A DNA stretch of 7,432 nt, from contig JARIBR010000244.1 in assembly GCA_029258695.1 (NCBI GenBank), forward strand, positions 1-7,432, in the 5' to 3' direction. A program made the position numbers and the translations under genes. This DNA is from Quadrisphaera sp. (GTDB lineage Bacteria; Actinomycetota; Actinomycetes; Actinomycetales; Quadrisphaeraceae). Shown in pieces: positions 1 to 5,546 of this stretch. Positions within the stretch are counted from its first letter, which is position 1. Each line of letters starts with the position of its first letter. The notes under the pieces were generated by a model, which did no database searches, had not been told where the DNA came from, and saw nothing but the letters and a program-made list of their open reading frames with translations.

Positions 1-137
1 ACCCCGCGGACTACATCCAGTACCGGATCGCCGCGGCGCTGGTGGTCCTCGGCGTGGTGCTCTGGGTCATCACCCTGCTGATCAACCGTCGGGTCGGCAG
101 GCGCGAGGCGAGCCCGGAGAACATCCCTCACTCTTGA
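1..137 (+). CDS. C-terminal end of an unidentified membrane protein (5' end outside window)
   Basis: Reading from base 3, the frame is open for 44 codons and ends at TGA 135-137. The visible peptide starts PADYIQYRIAAAL. It contains one hydrophobic stretch of about 20 residues (from RIAAALVVLG to VITLLIN), followed by a positively charged end with NRRVGRR and then a short polar tail ending NIPHS. A last membrane helix followed by arginines is what a cytoplasmic C-terminus of a multi-pass transporter or permease looks like (positive-inside rule). The family cannot be named from this fragment; an ABC-type or MFS-type permease are both possible. It is separated from the next gene by 134 bases, so it probably belongs to a different transcription unit, and a functional link to the downstream operon is not shown. 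Confidence 0.75.
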   Translation, partial: PADYIQYRIAAALVVLGVVLWVITLLINRRVGRREASPENIPHS

Positions 138-214
138 ACGACGGATGATGATCTTAGCGTCACCACCCCCAGCACCCTGCACGGCGATCCCAGGACGACC
201 CAGCACTTCGCCCA

Positions 215-243
215 TGGGCACGGGCCACGAGCCGCCCTAGCCT
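215..243 (+). promoter_or_regulatory. possible promoter of the permease-led operon (weak)
   Basis: TGGGCA at 215-220 and TAGCCT at 238-243 are separated by 17 bases. The second fits the TAnnnT pattern of actinobacterial -10 boxes and the first matches four of six positions of TTGACA. Transcription would then begin near 250, giving a short leader of about 20 bases before the GTG start at 272. The -35 half overlaps a 10-base perfect palindrome (GCCCATGGGC, 210-219), where an operator could sit. Such matches occur by chance in GC-rich DNA. No other part of the 138-271 gap shows a clear promoter, terminator or RNA gene. Confidence 0.2.
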
Positions 244-261
244 CCGAGGTTCACCCACCCT

Positions 262-266
262 GGAGG
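262..266 (+). promoter_or_regulatory. ribosome binding site of the permease gene
   Basis: GGAGG lies 5 bases before the GTG at 272, and this decides the start of the permease. It is one of only two strong Shine-Dalgarno sequences seen in the operon; the other is GGAGG at 1657-1661, 7 bases before the ATG at 1669. CCTCC at 241-245 is its exact complement and could mask it if the transcript begins far enough upstream. Confidence 0.75.
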
Positions 267-271
267 TCAGC

Positions 272-1672
272 GTGCCCGACTCCACCGCCACCCTCGTGGT
301 GGACGACTACTCCCTGTCCCGCGTCCCGCGGTCGGAGCGCTACCACTGGTTCGCCGTGGCCGTGCAGCGCTTCGGGCAGGTCTCGGCGCTCAGCCAGTTC
401 CTGCTCGGCGCGACGCTGGGGTTCGGGATGTCGTTCTGGAACGCGTTCTGGGCGCTGACGCTCGGCGCGGTCATCCTTGAGATCGTCTGCGTGTTCATCG
501 GCATCATCGGCGTCCGCGAGGGGCTCAACACCTCGCTGGTCTCCCGCTGGGGCGGATTCGGCCACGCCGGGTCGGCCCTGATCGGCCTGGCCATCGGCGC
601 CAGCCTCATCGGCTGGTTCGGCATCCAGTCCGGGGTCTCCGCGAACGGGCTGCACGCCCTCATGCCCGTGCTCCCGGCATGGGCGTGGTCGCTGATCTTC
701 GGCCTCGTCGTCACCGTGGTGGTGATGCGGGGCTTCTCCTCGATGCAGTGGGTCGCCAACATCACCGTGCCGGCCTTCCTCGTCCTGGTCGGGTGGGCGG
801 TGGTCTCCGAGCTGAACAAGCACAGCCTCAGCGAGCTCGTCTCCTCCGCGCCCCCGGGTCCGGAGCTGGGCTTCATCGCCGGCACCACGCTCGTGGCCGG
901 CGGGTTCATCGTCGGCGCCGTCATCACCCCTGACATGACCCGCTACAACCGCAGCGTCGTCGACGTCATCAAGCAGACCCTCGTCGGCGTCACCCTCGGG
1001 GAGTACGTCATCGGCCTCTCCGGGGTGCTGCTGGCCCACGCCGTCGGCACCGCGGAGATCACGAACATCGTCACGTCGTCCGTGGGGTGGATCGGCGTGC
1101 TCGTCATCATCCTCGGCACCTTCAAGATCAACGACTGGAACCTCTACAGCTCCGGTCTCGGGGTCGTGAACTTCGTCGACACGGTGTTCGGCCGCAGCAT
1201 CAACCGCGCCGTCATCACCGCCGTGCTCGGCGTGGTCGGCTCCGTCCTCGCCGCGGCCGGCATCCTCGGCCGGTTCACGGACTTCCTCATCATCCTGGGC
1301 GTGGCTTTCCCGCCGATCGCCGGCATCCTCGTCGCGGAGTACTTCGTGGTGAAGACCTGGCGCGGGGAGCTCGAGCGCTCACGCGCCACCGGGACGCTGC
1401 CGCCCACGGCACCCACCTGGGTCCCGGCGACGCTGGTGATCTGGCTGGCGTCAGCCCTCATCGGTTACTTCGTCACCGTCGGCCTCCCCTCGGTGAACTC
1501 CGTGCTGGCCGCGTTCGTCCTCTACGCGGTGGCCGGGCGCCTCGGGCTCATCCGCGGCATCGGCACCACCCGCACCGACGCGTCGGAGCAGCCGGCGGAC
1601 GTCGGCGACGACGCACCGGCGACCACAGAGACCGCAGGGACGTCCCGGCTGGGCACGGAGGTGGAGCGATGA
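272..1672 (+). CDS. NCS1-family permease, cytosine permease (CodB)-like
   Basis: This 466-residue integral membrane protein resembles the nucleobase:cation symporter-1 family, which imports cytosine, other nucleobases, allantoin or hydantoins with H+ or Na+. The N-terminal DDYSLSRVP followed by ERYHW (about residues 11-25) is typical of CodB-like members. About twelve hydrophobic segments can be counted, between roughly residues 36 and 423. Family-like motifs include GWFGIQSG (114-121) in the third helix, TPDMTRYNR (219-227), and KINDWNLYSSGL (285-296), which corresponds to the conserved NDnNLYsxxL segment of cytosine permeases. The length is somewhat above E. coli CodB because of a hydrophilic tail (about 431-466, rich in Thr, Ala and Asp). 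The GTG start is chosen for the GGAGG 5 bases upstream and because it gives the full N-terminal motif. Its stop overlaps the next start as ATGA, so it heads the operon. The substrate is inferred from the neighbours to be a hydantoin-like or related cyclic compound; cytosine itself is less likely, since no deaminase is present. Confidence 0.9.
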   Translation: MPDSTATLVVDDYSLSRVPRSERYHWFAVAVQRFGQVSALSQFLLGATLGFGMSFWNAFWALTLGAVILEIVCVFIGIIGVREGLNTSLVSRWGGFGHAGSALIGLAIGASLIGWFGIQSGVSANGLHALMPVLPAWAWSLIFGLVVTVVVMRGFSSMQWVANITVPAFLVLVGWAVVSELNKHSLSELVSSAPPGPELGFIAGTTLVAGGFIVGAVITPDMTRYNRSVVDVIKQTLVGVTLGEYVIGLSGVLLAHAVGTAEITNIVTSSVGWIGVLVIILGTFKINDWNLYSSGLGVVNFVDTVFGRSINRAVITAVLGVVGSVLAAAGILGRFTDFLIILGVAFPPIAGILVAEYFVVKTWRGELERSRATGTLPPTAPTWVPATLVIWLASALIGYFVTVGLPSVNSVLAAFVLYAVAGRLGLIRGIGTTRTDASEQPADVGDDAPATTETAGTSRLGTEVER

Positions 1673-3225
1673 TGCGCATCGGCATCGACGTCGGCGGCAC
1701 GAACACCGACGCCGTCCTCATGGACGGGGACGTGGTGGCTGCCGGGGTGAAGGCGCCGACCACCTCGGACGTGACCTCCGGCATCGTGGCGGCCCTGGCC
1801 GCCCTGCAGGCGGACCGGCCCTTCGACCCGTCCGACGTCTCCGCGGTGATGATCGGCACCACCCACTTCATCAACGCCCTCGTCGAGGCCCGGCGCCTGG
1901 CGCCCACGGCGTCGCTGCGGCTCGGCCTGCCCGCCACCGCGGCGCTGCCGCCCTTCGTCGACTGGCCCGAGCCCCTGGTGACCGCGATCTCGGGGCGCGG
2001 GTACCTCGCCCACGGCGGCCACGAGTTCGACGGCCGGCACATCGCCGAGCTCGACGTCGACGAGCTGCGCCGCCACGGCGACGACATCGCCGCCCACGAC
2101 ATCCGCTCCGTCGCGATCTCCTCGGTGTTCTCCCCCATCAGCGACGAGTTCGAGCAACGCGCCGCCGAGGTCCTGCGCGAGTACCTGGGCGAGGGCGTGG
2201 CGATCTCCCTCTCCAGCGAGATCGGCCGGATCGGCCTGCTCGAGCGTGAGAACGCCACGATCATCAACGCCTGCCTGCGCGAGCTGGCCGAGGCCATCAC
2301 CCGCGGCCTGGCGGAGGCGGTCTCGAGCGCGGGCATCAGCGCGCCGCTGTTCCTCAGCCAGAACGACGGCACGCTCATGGACCTCGACCACGCGCGCCGC
2401 TACCCGGTCTCGACCTTCGCGTCGGGGCCGACCAACTCGATGCGCGGCGCCGCGGTGCTCTCCGGGCTGAGCACGTGCGCGGTCGTGGACATCGGCGGCA
2501 CCACGTCCGACGTCGGGGTGCTCACCCAGGGCTTCCCCCGCGAGGCCACCACGGAGGTCACCGTCGCCGGGGTGCGCACGAACTTCCGCATGCCCGACGT
2601 GCTCTCGATCGGGCTCGGCGGCGGGTCGCTGGTGCGCGCCGACGGCGACCGCGTCGGCCCCGACTCCGTCGGCTACGAGCTGACGCAGCGGGCGCTGGTC
2701 TTCGGCGGCGACACCCTCACGGCGACGGACATCGCCGTCGCGGGCGGCAGGGCTGACATCGGGGACGGCTCGGCGCTCGCGCACGTCAGCCGCGCCACGG
2801 TCGCCCGCGCCCTGGAGACGATGGCCCACCAGCTCGCAGACGTCGTCGAGCGCATGCGCACCTCGGCGGAGCTCCTGCCGATCGTCGCGGTGGGCGGCGG
2901 CTCGATCCTCCTGCCCGAGCAGCTGCCCGGACTCGGCGCCGTGCACCGCCCCGAGCACGCCGGCGTGGCCAACGCCATCGGCGCGGCCATAGCCCAGGTC
3001 AGCGGAGAGGTGGACAAGGTGTTCGCCATCAACGGCAGCGGGCGCGCCGCCGTCGTGGACGCGGCCCGCCAGGAAGCCCTCGACCGCGCCGTGGCCGCCG
3101 GCGCCTCCCCCGGGAGCGTGGCCGTCGTGGACTTCGACGAGGTGCCCATCCCGTACCTGCCGGGCAACGCCACCCGCATCCGGGTCAAGGCCGTCGGCGA
3201 CCTGAGCCTGCGGGGCGCCCGGTGA
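1669..3225 (+). CDS. short hydantoinase/oxoprolinase (HyuA-like) family protein
   Basis: This 518-residue protein has the ASKHA (actin/Hsp70/sugar kinase) ATP-binding fold signatures of the hydantoinase A / 5-oxoprolinase family. Phosphate-1 loop: GIDVGGTNTDAVLMDG at residues 5-20 (the Hydant_A_N domain). Phosphate-2 loop: VVDIGGTTSDVGVL at 272-285. Adenosine region: LSIGLGGGS at 312-320 and VAVGGGSILLP at 407-417. GTTHFINAL (63-71), LERENATIINA (191-201) and TFASGPTNSMRG (249-260) are also family-like. Members use ATP to open cyclic amides such as hydantoins or 5-oxoproline. It is shorter than classical HyuA (about 690 residues) and no HyuB follows; instead three DUF917 genes do. The start at 1669 is preferred over the adjacent in-frame ATG at 1672 because GGAGG (1657-1661) is 7 bases away and the start overlaps the permease stop (ATGA). 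The frame is open far upstream only because it runs in shadow behind the permease. The protein is probably cytoplasmic; no signal peptide is seen. Confidence 0.92.
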   Translation: MMRIGIDVGGTNTDAVLMDGDVVAAGVKAPTTSDVTSGIVAALAALQADRPFDPSDVSAVMIGTTHFINALVEARRLAPTASLRLGLPATAALPPFVDWPEPLVTAISGRGYLAHGGHEFDGRHIAELDVDELRRHGDDIAAHDIRSVAISSVFSPISDEFEQRAAEVLREYLGEGVAISLSSEIGRIGLLERENATIINACLRELAEAITRGLAEAVSSAGISAPLFLSQNDGTLMDLDHARRYPVSTFASGPTNSMRGAAVLSGLSTCAVVDIGGTTSDVGVLTQGFPREATTEVTVAGVRTNFRMPDVLSIGLGGGSLVRADGDRVGPDSVGYELTQRALVFGGDTLTATDIAVAGGRADIGDGSALAHVSRATVARALETMAHQLADVVERMRTSAELLPIVAVGGGSILLPEQLPGLGAVHRPEHAGVANAIGAAIAQVSGEVDKVFAINGSGRAAVVDAARQEALDRAVAAGASPGSVAVVDFDEVPIPYLPGNATRIRVKAVGDLSLRGAR

Positions 3226-4400
3226 CCGCGACCAGCCCGGCGACGACCGGACCAGCGCGAGAGGGCGCCGCGCCCACCGGCGCGCTGACCTCGGTGGAAG
3301 TCGAGCACCTCGTACCCATGGCGCGCGGTGCGGCCGTCCTCGGCACCGGCGGCGGCGGTGACCCGTATATCGGGCGCCTGCTCGCCCAGCAGGCCATCGC
3401 GGACCACGGGCCCGTGCGGCTCGCGCGCCTCGACGAGCTGGACGACGACGCGGTCGTGGTGCCCGTCGGCATGATGGGTGCCCCCACGGTGATGGTGGAG
3501 AAGCTGCCGACGCTCGACCAGTTCACCGACCTGGTGCGGGCCGTCACCCGGTACCTCGGCGTCGAGGCCACGCACCTGGCGTGCATCGAGGCCGGCGGCG
3601 TGAACTCCATGATCCCCATCGCCGCCGCAGCGGAGCTGGGGCTCCCGCTCGTCGACGGCGACGGCATGGGCCGGGCCTTCCCGGAGATCCAGATGGTGCT
3701 CGCCACCCTCGAGGGCGTCTCCGCCACGCCGATGGCCGTCGCGGACGACAAGGGCAACCGCGTCGTCCTGGACACCACGGACAACCTGTGGGCCGAGCGC
3801 CTGGCGCGCACCGCCACGGTGGAGATGGGCTGCTCGACGCTCATGGCCAACTACGTCATGAGTGGCGCGCGCGCCAGGAGCGCCATGCTGCCGGCCACCC
3901 TGTCGCTGTGCCACGACCTGGGCGAGACGCTGCACCGGGCGCGCACCGCCAACGAGGACCCGGTGGCCGCCCTGACGCAGCGCCTGGGGGGCCGCGTCAT
4001 CGGCGGGGGCAAGGTGGTCGACGTGGAGCGGCGCACCCAGACGGGCTTCGCGCGCGGGCGGGCCGCGATCGCCCCGCTCGGCGCCGCGGAGGGAGCCGGC
4101 GGCGAGGACCTGGTGCTGCACTTCCAGAACGAGCACCTCATGGCCACCCGCGGCGGCTCCCCCGTGGTGACCACGCCGGACCTGCTCATCGCCGTCGACG
4201 ACGAGACCGGCGAGCCGGTCACCACCGAGACGCTGCGCTTCGGGCACCGCGTGCAGGTGATCGCGGCCCCCTGCGACGAGCGCTGGCACTCCCCCGGCGG
4301 CATCGGGCTGGCCGGCCCCCGGTACTTCGGCTACGACGTGGACCCGGTCCGCTGGGACGCGCCCGCGCCCGGGCCCGCCGCCGTGACGGGCCCGCGATGA
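3222..4400 (+). CDS. DUF917 / S-methyl-thiohydantoin-desulfurase-like protein, paralog A
   Basis: This 392-residue protein belongs to the DUF917 family (Pfam PF06032, which I recall being renamed for S-methyl-thiohydantoin desulfurase). Key stretches are ARGAAVLGTGGGGDPY (34-49), a Gly-rich start typical of the family; MMGAPTVMVEKLP (84-96); IEAGGVNSM (122-130); LVDGDGMGRAFPEIQM (143-158); NYVMSG (210-215); GGKVVDVERRTQTGFARG (262-279); FQNEHLMA (301-308); and a final GPRYFGYD (365-372). The order N-domain then C-domain matches the family, and the usual length is about 360-370, so the first 24 Ala/Thr/Pro-rich residues are extra. The start is the GTG overlapping the HyuA stop as GTGA. A GTG at 3294 would remove most of the extension and cannot be excluded, because neither has a strong ribosome binding site. 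DUF917 genes habitually sit beside short HyuA genes, and the two act as separate domains of single proteins in some fungi (from memory), so a complex or sequential reaction with the upstream protein is likely. The reaction itself is not shown by the sequence. Confidence 0.9.
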   Translation: MTATSPATTGPAREGAAPTGALTSVEVEHLVPMARGAAVLGTGGGGDPYIGRLLAQQAIADHGPVRLARLDELDDDAVVVPVGMMGAPTVMVEKLPTLDQFTDLVRAVTRYLGVEATHLACIEAGGVNSMIPIAAAAELGLPLVDGDGMGRAFPEIQMVLATLEGVSATPMAVADDKGNRVVLDTTDNLWAERLARTATVEMGCSTLMANYVMSGARARSAMLPATLSLCHDLGETLHRARTANEDPVAALTQRLGGRVIGGGKVVDVERRTQTGFARGRAAIAPLGAAEGAGGEDLVLHFQNEHLMATRGGSPVVTTPDLLIAVDDETGEPVTTETLRFGHRVQVIAAPCDERWHSPGGIGLAGPRYFGYDVDPVRWDAPAPGPAAVTGPR

Positions 4401-4851
4401 GCTGGACGCTGACGCTGGAGGACCTCTCGGACCTGGCACGCGGGGCGGCGCTGCTGGGCACCGGGGGCGGCGGCGACCCGCACGTCGGTCGCCTGCTCGT
4501 CGCCCAGGCGGTGCGCGAGCACGGGCCGGTCACCGTCGTCGACCCCGACGACGCGGTCGCGCTGCCGGACGACGCCCTGGTCATCCCCACCTGCATGATG
4601 GGCGCGCCCACGGTGATGGTCGAGAAGATCCCCCGCGGCACCGAGGCGGTCGCCGCGCTGCGCGCCCTCGAGGAGCACCTGGGCCGGCGCGCCAGCGCGA
4701 CGATGCCCGTGGAGTGCGGCGGCATCAACTCGATGATGCCGCTGCTCGTCGGCGCCCGCACCGGCCTGCCCGTGGTGGACGCCGACGGGATGGGTCGCGC
4801 GTTCCCGGAGCTGCAGATGGAGACCTTCGCCGTCTACGGCGTGCACGGCAG

Positions 4852-4855
4852 CCCC
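4852..4855 (+). other. frameshift site in DUF917 paralog B (CCCC run)
   Basis: The reading frame changes at a run of four C residues (AGC CCC TGG in the upstream frame). Alignment with paralog A pins the site: A reads GVSATPMAVADDKG and B reads GVHGSP then LAITGERG with no residue gained or lost. Adding one C to the run restores the gene. Equally, a proline tRNA paired with CCC at 4853-4855 could slip back one base to CCC at 4852-4854 and continue with CTG. No strong downstream stem-loop or upstream Shine-Dalgarno-like stimulator was evident by eye, so a lost base or a base-calling error is preferred. Confidence 0.8.
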
Positions 4856-4983
4856 TGGCGATCACCGGCGAGCGCGGGGAGGTCGCCATCGTCGACACCG
4901 GCGACGACGACGCCCGCATGGAGTGGCTGGCCCGAGGGCTCACCATCCGCCTCGGGGGCGCTGCCCACATCGCCGAGTACGCC

Positions 4984-4987
4984 ATGA
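4984..4987 (+). other. ATGA stop/restart overlap inside paralog B
   Basis: The premature TGA of the shifted reading (4985-4987) overlaps an ATG (4984-4986) that lies in the frame of the C-terminal half. Restarting there would give a 172-residue polypeptide beginning MSGADVRR and ending at 5502. The arrangement is the same ATGA used at the true gene junctions 1669-1672 and 4397-4400. The ATG is the conserved Met of the YxMSG motif (also present in paralog A), so the overlap may be fortuitous. Confidence 0.4.
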
Positions 4988-5534
4988 GCGGGGCGGACGT
5001 GCGGCGCACCGCCGTCCCGCGCACCCTCAGCCTCGCGCTCATGGTCGGCCGCGCCATCGCGGAGGCCCGCAGCAGCCACCGCGACCCCGTCGAGGCCCTC
5101 GCCGCGGCGCTCGCGCCCACCCTGTACACCCACGTCCGGGAGCTCTTCCGGGGCAAGGTCACCGACGTCGAGCGCCGCACCCTCGAGGGCTTCACCCGCG
5201 GTCAGGCAGCGTTCGTCGCGCACGGCGGCGACAGCGAGCTGACCATCCGCTTCCAGAACGAGAACCTGCTCGCCGTCCGGGACGGCGAGGTGGTGGCGAT
5301 GGTGCCCGACCTCGTGTGCGTCCTCGACGCGGAGAGCGCCGAGCCGATCACCACCGACGGCCTGCGCTACGGCCAGCGCGTCGTGGTCGTCGGGATCTCC
5401 ACCCCCGCGATGATGCGCACGCCGCAGGCCCTGGCGACCTTCGGGCCCCGCTGCTTCGGCCTGGACCACGACTTCGTCCCCGTCGAGGCACTCCTGGCCT
5501 GAGCGTGGTCGGCGCGCCGGCGACGGGCTGCCAG

Positions 5535-5546
5535 CATGGCGCCATG
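5535..5546 (+). repeat. 12-base perfect palindrome across the start of paralog C
   Basis: CATGGCGCCATG reads the same on both strands and contains two ATGs: one at 5536 (a short unrelated frame) and one at 5544, the preferred start of paralog C. A second palindrome, CGGCGCGCCG, lies at 5510-5519 in the same short gap. In GC-rich DNA such palindromes arise by chance, and with no loop between the arms this one would make only a very short hairpin. A binding site is possible but unsupported. Confidence 0.25.

Larger units (their letters stand above)
4397..5502 (+). pseudogene. DUF917 paralog B, interrupted by a one-base frameshift
   Basis: The gene starts at the ATG overlapping the stop of paralog A (ATGA 4397-4400). 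It reads as a DUF917 protein close to A: ARGAALLGTGGGGDPHVGRL (14-33), CMMGAPTVMVEKIP (66-79), VECGGINSMMP (105-115), VVDADGMGRAFPELQM (126-141). After Gly-Ser-Pro at residue 153 (codon 4853-4855) this frame loses all family likeness and stops at TGA 4985-4987, giving a 196-residue product. The homology continues without a gap one base back, from CTG 4855-4857 (LAITGERGEVAIVDT), through EYAMSGADVRR, GKVTDVERRTLEGFTRG, RFQNENLLA and GPRCFGLD, to TGA 5500-5502. Repairing one base would give 368 residues, the usual family length. The downstream 215 codons carry no further damage, so the shift is either recent, a sequencing error in the C4 run, or bypassed by ribosomal slippage. If functional, the role would be the same as for A or as a partner subunit. 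Confidence 0.85.

Noticed and set aside
138..271. Possible riboswitch or small RNA gene in the leader
   Set aside because: Too short and without a recognisable conserved core; only a weak five-pair stem around the ribosome binding site is visible.
1087..1668. Upstream extension of the HyuA-like frame into the permease gene
   Set aside because: The extension is Arg/His-rich shadow of the permease; the ASKHA loop begins right after the ATG at 1669, which also has a GGAGG.
3581..4396. Upstream extension of the paralog B frame inside paralog A
   Set aside because: Out-of-frame shadow; DUF917 likeness begins just after ATG 4397.
2673..4439. Long open frame on the minus strand (588 codons) opposite HyuA and paralog A
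   Set aside because: It is a shadow of high-GC coding DNA: Arg/Gly/Pro/His-rich, no recognisable motifs, and it lies opposite two genes with clear family motifs.
5503..5543. Possible transcription terminator between paralogs B and C
   Set aside because: The CGGCGCGCCG palindrome is short, has no usable loop and is not followed by a T run.
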